Shown here: piece by piece, positions 7,353 through 13,125 of the stretch
Layout: each line of letters starts with the position of its first letter
How positions within the stretch are numbered: position 1 is the first letter of the stretch
Assembly: GCA_002439705.1 (NCBI GenBank)
Contig: DJPE01000022.1
Location: 46,213-60,887 of the forward strand
Source: Christensenella sp. UBA6420
Lineage (GTDB): Bacteria; Bacillota; Clostridia; Christensenellales; DTU072
Reading direction: 5' to 3'
DNA length: 14,675 bases
Position numbers and translations under genes: made by a program
Notes under the pieces: model-generated
Seen by the model: only the letters and a program-made list of their open reading frames with translations
The model's database searches: none
Told to the model about the DNA's origin: nothing

Positions 7353-8618
7353 ATGATAAACACTATTGACGTAGACAGCAACAAATGCATTTTTTGCGGA
7401 AGGAGCGCCGAAGACGGAGTCACCCTTATATCGGGTCCGCAAGGCGTGTCTATTTGTAATCTTTGCGTAAAACGTGCGGAAGAAGTGCTCGAAGAAATCA
7501 ACGTTTCGGGTGCGCCCGCGGAAGAAACGGTAGCGGAGCAGTCTGCCGATTTGCCCACGCCGAAAGATATCAAAGCAAAACTCGACGAAAGCATAATAGG
7601 ACAGGACAGCGCGAAGAAAATTTTGTCGGTCGCAGTATACAACCACTATAAGAGAATAAGAGATAATTCTCAGCCTGATAAGAACGACGTAAAACTCGAA
7701 AAGAGCAACGTGCTTATGCTCGGACCTACGGGCAGCGGAAAGACCTTGCTCGCAAAAACTCTTGCCGAAATTCTTAACGTGCCGTTTTGCGTAGCCGACG
7801 CTACTACTTTGACCGAAGCGGGGTACGTAGGCGAAGACGTCGAGAATATTTTGTTAAAACTTATTCAAGCCGCCGACGGCGACGTGAAGAAAGCCGAAAA
7901 GGGCATAGTGTATATCGACGAAATCGACAAAATCTGTCGCAAAACCGAAAACGTGAGCATAACTCGCGACGTGAGCGGAGAAGGCGTACAGCAAGCGTTA
8001 CTTAAAATCATCGAATCCACCGTAGCCAACGTGCCCCCGCACGGCGGCAGAAAGCATCCGCAGGAAGAGTGTATTCCTATCGATACCACCAATATTCTGT
8101 TTATTTGCGGCGGAGCTTTCGTAGGGTTGGAAAAGGTAGTCGACAAGCGTAAAGATAATTCGTCTTTGGGCTTCGGCGGCGTATTGAAAGACAGAGAGAA
8201 CGCTTATAGCGAAAACATCCACGAGTTGCAGCCGGACGACCTTATTAAATACGGTTTAATCCCCGAATTTGTGGGAAGAATGCCTATCGTCGCGGCTCTC
8301 GACCCGCTTACGGAAGACGATTTGGTTCGTATTCTTACCGAACCGAAGAACAGCCTTGTCAAGCAGTATAAGAAGATGCTCAGACTTAACGACGTCGATT
8401 TGGAATTTACCGAAGGGGCGTTGCGAGCCATCGCACAGCGTTCCATTAAGTTAAAGACGGGCGCACGCGGGCTAAGGTCGATTGTCGAAAAAATAATGCT
8501 CGATATTATGTACGATATACCGTCCGACAAGAGCGTCGAAAAGGTTATTATCGACGAGGACTGCGTTACGAAAAACGCAAGTCCGAACGTTATACGAAAA
8601 GAAAAAGAAATAGCGTAA
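7353..8618 (+). CDS. clpX: ATP-dependent Clp protease, ATP-binding subunit ClpX
   Basis: The hexameric AAA+ unfoldase that recognises substrates and threads them into ClpP. The N-terminal zinc-binding domain has four Cys at 12, 15, 35 and 38. Walker A is GPTGSGKT at 124-131 and Walker B is VYIDEID at 186-192. The substrate-gripping pore loop is GYVG at 157-160, the RKH loop is near 233-235, and sensor 2 is GARGLR at 370-375. The ClpP-docking tripeptide, usually IGF, reads LGF at 272-274, which is a conservative change. The 421 residues match the family. Its ribosome binding site AAGGAG overlaps the end of clpP. It is followed by engB after a 60-nt gap holding a weak hairpin. Confidence 0.98.
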   Translation: MINTIDVDSNKCIFCGRSAEDGVTLISGPQGVSICNLCVKRAEEVLEEINVSGAPAEETVAEQSADLPTPKDIKAKLDESIIGQDSAKKILSVAVYNHYKRIRDNSQPDKNDVKLEKSNVLMLGPTGSGKTLLAKTLAEILNVPFCVADATTLTEAGYVGEDVENILLKLIQAADGDVKKAEKGIVYIDEIDKICRKTENVSITRDVSGEGVQQALLKIIESTVANVPPHGGRKHPQEECIPIDTTNILFICGGAFVGLEKVVDKRKDNSSLGFGGVLKDRENAYSENIHELQPDDLIKYGLIPEFVGRMPIVAALDPLTEDDLVRILTEPKNSLVKQYKKMLRLNDVDLEFTEGALRAIAQRSIKLKTGARGLRSIVEKIMLDIMYDIPSDKSVEKVIIDEDCVTKNASPNVIRKEKEIA

Positions 8619-8637
8619 AAGCTGAATTATTGAAGAA

Positions 8638-8665
8638 CCCCGCGATTTTCACGGGGCGCTTTATT
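8638..8665 (+). terminator. Weak hairpin between clpX and engB, possible attenuator
   Basis: CCCCG (8638-8642) pairs with CGGGG (8652-8656) around a 9-nt loop, followed by CGCTTTATTA. The stem is short and the T-run is broken, so termination is probably partial at most. It could lower engB expression relative to clpPX or mark a processing site. Confidence 0.35.
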
Positions 8666-8678
8666 ATATAAGGATATT

Positions 8679-9293
8679 ATGATTAAGAACGCAGAATTCG
8701 TGACGAGCGTAGGCAACACTACGCAGCTTAGAGATATGGGCGCGTCGGAGATAGCCGTGGCGGGCAAGTCGAACGTGGGCAAATCGTCGTTTATCAACTT
8801 TATCTGCAACAACAAAAAACTTGCGAAAACGTCCAAAGAACCGGGCAGAACGCGATTGCTTAATTATTTTTCGATAAACAAAGGCGAATACTACTTAGTC
8901 GATTTACCGGGGTACGGTTTCGCGAGAGTAAGCGACGCCGAAAAGCAGAAATGGGGTAACCTTATCGAAGGATATTTTCGCGATTCCAAAAAATTAAAAA
9001 ACGTTTTCGTTCTCGTCGATATACGGCACGACCCGACAGCCGACGATATGCAGATGTTCAAGTATCTGTATTTTTATCGCATACCGTTTACTATAATCGC
9101 CACCAAAGCCGATAAGCTAAGCCGTAGCGCGGGAATGAAGAGAAAAAAAGAAATTGCCGATTATATAGGCGTAGGGGTAGATAACGTTATCGTATGTTCT
9201 TCTCTCGACAAAACGGGCGGAGAAGCTATCTTTAAGCGGATAGACGAAATATTGAGTTACGAACCGACTGGAGACGAAAAATCCGCAGAATAA
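8679..9293 (+). CDS. engB: Ribosome biogenesis GTPase EngB (YsxC/YihA)
   Basis: An essential small GTPase needed for late assembly of the 50S ribosomal subunit. All G motifs are present. G1 is GKSNVGKS at 29-36, G2 is PGRTR with T58, G3 is DLPGYG at 75-80, G4 is TKAD at 142-145 and G5 is CSSLDKTG around 173-180. The 204 residues are typical of the family, which is just the G domain with a short tail. AAGGA at 8670-8674 precedes the ATG by 4 nt. Its place right after clpX matches the conserved clpX-(lon)-engB order of Firmicutes. lon is absent here. The 58-nt gap to the next gene holds no terminator, so read-through into the cysteine-containing protein is likely. Confidence 0.97.
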   Translation: MIKNAEFVTSVGNTTQLRDMGASEIAVAGKSNVGKSSFINFICNNKKLAKTSKEPGRTRLLNYFSINKGEYYLVDLPGYGFARVSDAEKQKWGNLIEGYFRDSKKLKNVFVLVDIRHDPTADDMQMFKYLYFYRIPFTIIATKADKLSRSAGMKRKKEIADYIGVGVDNVIVCSSLDKTGGEAIFKRIDEILSYEPTGDEKSAE

Positions 9294-9351
9294 GAACATA
9301 AGACGGTCGCAGGTCATAAGATGTATTAGATATAAAAAAGGGAGATACGAT

Positions 9352-9954
9352 ATGGCTTGTAACAATAAAAACTATACTTCTCCCGCAATATGTTGTACCA
9401 ACAATAACACGAGCGAAAAGAATTGCATAGAAGTCAAGAAAGTCTTTGACGCTTGTATGCAACAACGGAGTATAAGCACTACGCTTAACGTCACGTTTAC
9501 TGGCGATACTACGGGTTATTCCGTGACCGGTGTACAAAGCTCCGGCGACGCCGTAATAAGCGACTTAAACGTTACGCCTCTCGCAGGCAGCCCCTGTTCG
9601 AGAGTCAGCTTAACACTCACCGTTCCTGTTACGGTTGTAGCAACAAATTCTGCGGGATTGCAAATCACCGGTACATCTTCAATGACGTTGACTCAGGACA
9701 TCGTATTGAAAGTGCCTGCGGACGGAGTAATCGCTCCGAGAGTAGAATCGACCGTCGTTATTGTTGGCTTACAGAACTCGCTTATTTCGGGTACTGAAGT
9801 AACAACTAATGCTTGTGTCACCATTATTACCAAAGTCGTGGCGGACGTAATATTGGTAGTACCGACGTACGGTTATCCGATTTTACCGCCTTGTCAGGAG
9901 TACACACAAGACGTTTGCTCAGGCGTGTTCAGCGCACCCGTGTTCCCACGCTAA
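9352..9954 (+). CDS. Cysteine-containing beta-rich protein of unknown function
   Basis: I cannot name this 200-residue protein. It has nine Cys, at 3, 14, 15, 25, 35, 82, 155, 181 and 189. Five fall in the first 35 residues (MACNNKNYTSPAICC and CIEVKKVFDAC) and two near the end (PPCQEYTQDVC). The middle, about 40-170, is very rich in Thr, Val and Ser in alternating patterns, which suggests stacked beta strands. There is no signal peptide and no transmembrane segment. From memory, spore-forming Clostridia carry conserved hypothetical proteins of similar plan (a Cys-bearing 'V-[FY]-D-x-C' start and a 'YGY...PPC' end). A spore-surface or self-assembling structural role is possible but is inference. 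GGGAG (9340-9344) lies 7 nt before the ATG. The gene follows engB and ends at a strong terminator. Confidence 0.8.
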   Translation: MACNNKNYTSPAICCTNNNTSEKNCIEVKKVFDACMQQRSISTTLNVTFTGDTTGYSVTGVQSSGDAVISDLNVTPLAGSPCSRVSLTLTVPVTVVATNSAGLQITGTSSMTLTQDIVLKVPADGVIAPRVESTVVIVGLQNSLISGTEVTTNACVTIITKVVADVILVVPTYGYPILPPCQEYTQDVCSGVFSAPVFPR

Positions 9955-9980
9955 GCAAAAGAAGCACGAAAGAAAAAGTT

Positions 9981-10005
9981 ACAGGCTCTTCGGAGCCTGT
10001 TTTTT
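9981..10005 (+). terminator. Strong intrinsic terminator with cUUCGg loop
   Basis: A perfect 8-bp stem ACAGGCTC/GAGCCTGT (9981-9988 with 9993-10000) is closed by the very stable cUUCGg tetraloop and followed by TTTTT. It ends the tig-to-orphan-protein transcription unit. Confidence 0.92.
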
Positions 10006-10050
10006 ATTATGAGCGTTCATATCACGTTTCTTTATGCCGCAAAAAACAAG

Positions 10051-10098
10051 CGTTTCTAAATTTGCAAAAACGGATTTAGGTCGCTATGAATAGAAACG
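10051..10098. repeat. Nested inverted repeats in intergenic region
   Basis: CGTTTCTA (10051-10058) is a perfect inverted match to TAGAAACG (10091-10098). Inside it, CTAAAT (10056-10061) inverts to ATTTAG (10074-10079). The two pairings share the bases CTA, so they are mutually exclusive or compete. No T-run follows. The 297-nt stretch 9955-10251 has no gene. It holds the terminator, this element, a second inverted repeat and the promoter at its right end. Confidence 0.5.
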
Positions 10099-10124
10099 GA
10101 TAGTAAATTATAGTTTTTTACGGC

Positions 10125-10180
10125 TTTTGCGAAAGCGTCGTCTACCGTACGCAGTACGCCTACGCCTTGCTTTCACAAAA
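10125..10180. repeat. Long-arm inverted repeat with GTAC hairpin core
   Basis: TTTTGCGAAAGC (10125-10136) inverts to GCTTTCACAAAA (10169-10180) with one mismatch. In the centre, CGTAC-GCA-GTACG (10146-10158) is a perfect small hairpin that also contains the direct repeat GTACGC twice. The bases between are GC-rich compared with the AT-rich flanks. This resembles a small dispersed (REP- or MITE-like) element, but copies elsewhere cannot be seen in this window. Confidence 0.5.
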
Positions 10181-10216
10181 AATAAACGCAATCTGGCCAC
10201 TCATTGAAGTTAGTAA

Positions 10217-10245
10217 TTGTCAGAACGAACAAAATATGATATATT
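10217..10245 (+). promoter_or_regulatory. Extended -10 promoter of the phosphoesterase gene
   Basis: TTGTCA at 10217-10222, a 17-bp spacer, and TATATT at 10240-10245, with TGA just before it (extended -10 TGn). The expected start point, about 7 nt past the -10, coincides with the ATG at 10252. This predicts a leaderless or nearly leaderless mRNA. Confidence 0.6.
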
Positions 10246-10251
10246 TTTTAT

Positions 10252-10950
10252 ATGAGAGTTTTTGCGATAAGCGATTTGCATCTTTCGTCGGCTACCGATA
10301 AGCCGATGGATATTTTCGGAGCGAATTGGATAGGACATTGGGATAAAATCCGTTCCTGTTGGCTCGAACAGATTACCGACGACGACGTGGTTTTGTCAGC
10401 CGGCGACACTTCGTGGGGCATTAATATTCCGCAGGCTCTCAACGACTTAAAAGAAGTGGACGCTTTGCCGGGGACTAAGTTCATTATCCGCGGCAATCAC
10501 GATTATTGGTGGTCGAGCTACGCGAAAATAAACGCTCTCGGTTTAGACAGCATAAAGTTTATTCAGAACAACGCCATCGCCATGGGCGATTACGTTTTTT
10601 GCGGAACGCGCGGTTGGACGGTACCCGAAGATGGGGATACGGAGTCCGACGACAAAAAAATATTCGACCGAGAACTTATAAGGCTTAAACTTACTTTGGA
10701 CGCCGCAACGGCGATTTCCGCCGACAAAAAAATCGTCCTTATGACTCATTATCCGCCCTTTAATTCCCGTTTCGACGATTCGCCTTTCACCGACTTAATA
10801 AAAAATTACCGCGTGGACAGGGGAGTGTACGGACATCTCCACGGCAACGTGTCGAGAGCCAACGCCGTCGTCGTAAAAAACGGTATAGAATACGTCCTGA
10901 CGAGCTGCGATTTTCTTAATTTCAAACCTATTCTTTTGTACGGCGATTAA
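10252..10950 (+). CDS. Calcineurin-like metallophosphoesterase
   Basis: A two-metal phosphoesterase of the calcineurin superfamily. It resembles the COG1768-type 'predicted phosphohydrolases' of Clostridia, whose substrate is unknown. The metal-binding motifs appear in order: DLH (D8, H10), GDTSWG (D52), GNHDYWW (N82, H83), MTHYPPF (H166) and YGHLHG (H195, H197). All expected ligands are present, so it should be active. The 232 residues lack a signal peptide, so it is cytoplasmic. The start is firm because D8 lies seven residues in. There is no Shine-Dalgarno sequence: the bases before the ATG are ATATATTTTTTAT. It is monocistronic, with its own promoter and terminator. A phosphodiesterase acting on nucleotides or nucleic acid is possible but unproven. 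Confidence 0.93.
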   Translation: MRVFAISDLHLSSATDKPMDIFGANWIGHWDKIRSCWLEQITDDDVVLSAGDTSWGINIPQALNDLKEVDALPGTKFIIRGNHDYWWSSYAKINALGLDSIKFIQNNAIAMGDYVFCGTRGWTVPEDGDTESDDKKIFDRELIRLKLTLDAATAISADKKIVLMTHYPPFNSRFDDSPFTDLIKNYRVDRGVYGHLHGNVSRANAVVVKNGIEYVLTSCDFLNFKPILLYGD

Positions 10951-10978
10951 GCCGGATTAGTCTTTTTAGAGTTTCCGA

Positions 10979-11007
10979 GCGATCGATTATCTATCGGTCG
11001 CTTTTTT
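10979..11007 (+). terminator. Intrinsic terminator after the phosphoesterase
   Basis: GCGATCGAT (10979-10987) pairs with ATCGGTCGC (10993-11001), a 9-bp stem with one G-T wobble and a 5-nt loop. It is followed by six T residues. Confidence 0.9.
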
Positions 11008-11090
11008 GTTGCAGTCACTACGTTTTTAGTTCGACCACGTTTCAGACAGGGATAAGTATCCACGCATTTTAACTGATAAAAGTAAAGAAA

Positions 11091-11106
11091 AGCTATAAAA
11101 ATAGCT
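11091..11106. repeat. Short AT-rich inverted repeat upstream of the mra promoter
   Basis: AGCTAT-AAAA-ATAGCT is a perfect 6-bp inverted repeat about 60 bp upstream of the -35 box. It is followed by an A/T-rich tract (11107-11145) that could act as an UP-like element or bend DNA. The 277-nt stretch 10951-11227 has no gene. It holds the terminator, this repeat and the mra control region. Confidence 0.35.
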
Positions 11107-11152
11107 AAATTTTACAAGCAATTAAAATTTATTAAAAATTTTTTCGGTTTCG

Positions 11153-11177
11153 TGGAAAAAAATGGTTGCAAATGGAA
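11153..11177 (+). promoter_or_regulatory. Putative MraZ operator: three TGG repeats at 10-bp spacing
   Basis: TGGAA (11153-11157), TGGTT (11163-11167) and TGGAA (11173-11177) are direct repeats separated by exactly 5 nt, one helical turn apart on the same face. The known E. coli MraZ box has the same layout, with TGGGN repeats separated by 5 nt. The second and third repeats overlap the -35 box and the start of the spacer, so binding would block RNA polymerase. This fits autorepression by the mraZ product encoded 50 nt downstream. Confidence 0.65.
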
Positions 11178-11194
11178 TGGTAGTGTGTTATAGT
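11166..11194 (+). promoter_or_regulatory. Extended -10 promoter of the mra operon
   Basis: TTGCAA at 11166-11171, a 17-bp spacer, and TATAGT at 11189-11194, preceded by TGT (extended -10 TGn). Initiation is predicted near 11201, giving a leader of about 27 nt with AAGGAG at 11215-11220. The -10 lies inside a perfect palindrome, GTTATA-G-TATAAC (11187-11199). Confidence 0.75.
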
Positions 11195-11199
11195 ATAAC
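11187..11199. repeat. Perfect palindrome over the mra -10 box
   Basis: GTTATA-G-TATAAC is a 13-bp perfect inverted repeat with a central G covering the -10 hexamer and the bases up to the predicted start point. It could be an operator for a dimeric regulator or a chance outcome of the AT-rich -10 sequence. Confidence 0.35.
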
Positions 11200-11227
11200 T
11201 ACGATAAAAAAAAGAAGGAGTACATTA

Positions 11228-11659
11228 ATGTTTTTCTGCACCGGCGAACAAAGGTTATCGTTAGACGATAAAGGCAGAATGAGAATACCGATGAAAATGT
11301 TTGAAAAACTCGGTAAAGATTTCGTCGTTTACGCCGGAACCAACGATTGTTTGTTCGTAGTCCCCATGAAGGACTTTCAGGAAAAATATTATGAAATAAG
11401 TCAGGACTTACTCCTCAACGAAAAAGAAAAGCAGGAAGCTCTCCGTAAATTGAGTTCTACCGTGCAAGTGCCCGAAATCGACGCGCAGGGAAGATTTATT
11501 CTTCAACCGAAGTTGAAAGCTATCGCTAAGATTTCAAAGAAGATGGTCTTTCTCGGAGTTATGGACAGAATAGAGATATGGAGCGAAGAAGTGTACGACG
11601 CGAGATACTCGTTAGACAATATCGACATGACGGAAGTCGTAAACACTTTGAAAATATAA
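11228..11659 (+). CDS. mraZ: Transcriptional regulator MraZ
   Basis: The DNA-binding regulator that heads the mra/dcw cell-division cluster and typically represses its own operon. Its two AbrB/SpoVT-like half-domains each carry the family's D-x-x-x-R motif: D13-DKG-R17 and D85-AQG-R89. The 143 residues match the usual 140-150. Known members form rings of 8-12 subunits that read direct repeats such as those at 11153-11177. The start at 11228 was chosen because AAGGAG lies 7 nt upstream and MFFCTGEQRLSLDDKGR is the usual N-terminus. An in-frame ATG at 11162 lies upstream of the -10 box and cannot be on the mRNA. One base separates it from rsmH. Confidence 0.96.
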   Translation: MFFCTGEQRLSLDDKGRMRIPMKMFEKLGKDFVVYAGTNDCLFVVPMKDFQEKYYEISQDLLLNEKEKQEALRKLSSTVQVPEIDAQGRFILQPKLKAIAKISKKMVFLGVMDRIEIWSEEVYDARYSLDNIDMTEVVNTLKI

Positions 11660-11660
11660 G

Positions 11661-12590
11661 ATGGAGTATTTTCACGTTCCCGTACTTTACGACGAAGTAA
11701 TAGACGGGTTAAAAATAAAGCCCGACGGAATATATCTCGACGGCACGCTCGGCGGGGGCGGACATACCCGCGGGATACTTGATAGACTGACCACCGGTAG
11801 ACTTATCGCCAACGATAAAGACGCCGACGCCATAGAAAACGCGAAAGATAAACTCAGCGATTACGCCGAAAAAATCACCTACGTTCACGACGATTACAAA
11901 AATATAATTGCCCGTTTAGATGATTTACATATTAACGAATTGGACGGGATATTGCTTGACCTTGGGGTCAGCTCTTACCAAATCGACACGGCGGAAAGGG
12001 GATTTTCTTACGTAAAAGACGCTCCGCTCGATATGAGAATGGACAGAGAACAAAGTTTATCCGCGTATGACGTAGTAAATAAGTATTCGGAAAAAGAACT
12101 GTTAAGAGTCCTTTACGAATACGGCGAAGAAAGTAACGCTCGCAATATAGTAAGAAATATACTTGCGGCAAGAGCGAAAGAGCCGATAAAAACCACGTCG
12201 GAACTCGCCGAACTCGTATCGAAGTCTTATCCGCCGAAAGAAAGATATAAACACGGTAACCCCGCTAAAAAAACTTTCCAGGCGATAAGGATAGAAGTAA
12301 ACAACGAGCTTGCGGGATTACAGGATTTTATCTACGACCTGGCGTTAAAGCTTAAAAAAGGCGGTAGAATGTGCGTGATTACGTTCCACTCGTTGGAAGA
12401 CAGGATGGTAAAACACGCGTTTATAGAACTTGAAAAAGACTGCGTATGCGATAAGAAATTACCCGTGTGCGTGTGCAATAAACGAAGAGAAGCGATAATA
12501 ATCACGAAGAAACCGATTCTCGGAGAAAAGGAAAAAGAAGTAAACAAAAGAGCCGAGAGCGCAAAATTAAGAATTATAGAAAGAGTATAG
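11661..12590 (+). CDS. rsmH: 16S rRNA (cytosine-1402-N4)-methyltransferase RsmH
   Basis: Methylates N4 of C1402 in the decoding centre of 16S rRNA using S-adenosylmethionine (older name MraW). The SAM-binding motif is DGTLGGGGHT at 27-36. The family signatures DLGVSSYQID (100-109) and APLDMRMD (121-128) follow. The inserted helical domain spans about 130-220, and the C-terminal ITFHSLEDRMVKHAF is typical. The 309 residues match the family. The ATG comes 2 nt after the mraZ stop codon, and no independent ribosome binding site is visible, so translation is probably coupled to mraZ. A Cys-rich patch (CVCDKKLPVCVC) near residue 260 is common in Firmicute members. Confidence 0.97.
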   Translation: MEYFHVPVLYDEVIDGLKIKPDGIYLDGTLGGGGHTRGILDRLTTGRLIANDKDADAIENAKDKLSDYAEKITYVHDDYKNIIARLDDLHINELDGILLDLGVSSYQIDTAERGFSYVKDAPLDMRMDREQSLSAYDVVNKYSEKELLRVLYEYGEESNARNIVRNILAARAKEPIKTTSELAELVSKSYPPKERYKHGNPAKKTFQAIRIEVNNELAGLQDFIYDLALKLKKGGRMCVITFHSLEDRMVKHAFIELEKDCVCDKKLPVCVCNKRREAIIITKKPILGEKEKEVNKRAESAKLRIIERV

Positions 12591-12599
12591 GAGGACGAA

Positions 12600-13109
12600 A
12601 TGAAAAACTTGACCAACTACGATAAATACGTTTTAGCCAGAAAGAATTCTGACCATTCTAACTCTGATAAAAATACCGATAACGGTAGCATAGACAACGA
12701 TTACGAGAAATATTTGATAAACGAATTGAGAAGAACAACCCCTTCTCAAAATAAAGTAATGAAAGAAGAAGAGTACTACGAAATGAAACGCGGTTACGGC
12801 AGTGCGACGGTAGCGTACGCTCCCGTAAAAGAAGAAAAGAACAACCGTTTCAAACTTCGTAAGGGCGGAAAAATAATTTTGATAGTTTATGTAATTTTAA
12901 TGATTGCTCTCGCATCTATTTTAATAGTGAGCAACACGACCGCAAAGTCAAACATGTTCGACGGAATTTCCTTCAACCAGAGTGCTGGAGCCGCGTCGTC
13001 CGACGATAACGCCACCGACGGCACTACGGTAAGAGCGATGACGGTTGAAGACGAAACTTCCGAAGAAACGAACTGGTTTGACAAGTTGTGCGACTCGCTT
13101 AATAAATAG
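12600..13109 (+). CDS. Single-span membrane protein in the ftsL position
   Basis: A 169-residue protein with a hydrophilic N-terminal part (1-90), one transmembrane helix (about 91-111, KIILIVYVILMIALASILIV) and a short C-terminal part (112-169) rich in Ser, Asp, Thr and Ala. The basic residues RFKLRKGGK just before the helix put the N-terminus inside. Its place between rsmH and a class B PBP is where ftsL sits in most Firmicutes, and the topology fits. Yet the external part lacks the leucine-zipper coiled coil that defines FtsL and ends in a small amphipathic WFDKLCDSLNK. It may be a very divergent FtsL or an unrelated divisome protein. AGGAGG (12589-12594), overlapping the rsmH stop, lies 5 nt before the ATG. 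Confidence 0.82.
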   Translation: MKNLTNYDKYVLARKNSDHSNSDKNTDNGSIDNDYEKYLINELRRTTPSQNKVMKEEEYYEMKRGYGSATVAYAPVKEEKNNRFKLRKGGKIILIVYVILMIALASILIVSNTTAKSNMFDGISFNQSAGAASSDDNATDGTTVRAMTVEDETSEETNWFDKLCDSLNK

Positions 13110-13125
13110 CGGAGACGGACGAAAA

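Noticed and set aside
6770..7642. Long 290-residue frame on the - strand opposite clpP
   Set aside because: It lies antisense to clpP and the start of clpX, both fully supported by catalytic motifs, and its composition (many Phe, Ser, Arg) is typical of shadow frames in this GAA/AAA-rich genome.
9296..9322. Possible sporulation sigma-E/K promoter (ATA ... CATAAGAT) before the cysteine-containing gene
   Set aside because: The spacer is only 14 bp and the -10 matches poorly, so it would be a forced match. Read-through from engB explains expression.
9813..10079. 88-residue frame overlapping the end of the cysteine-containing protein
   Set aside because: It runs through the strong terminator, is in another frame of a well-supported gene, and has no ribosome binding site or recognisable motif.
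11162..11227. N-terminal extension of MraZ starting at ATG 11162
   Set aside because: The codons lie across the promoter -35 and -10 boxes and upstream of the predicted transcript start. The family begins at the later ATG, which has its own Shine-Dalgarno.
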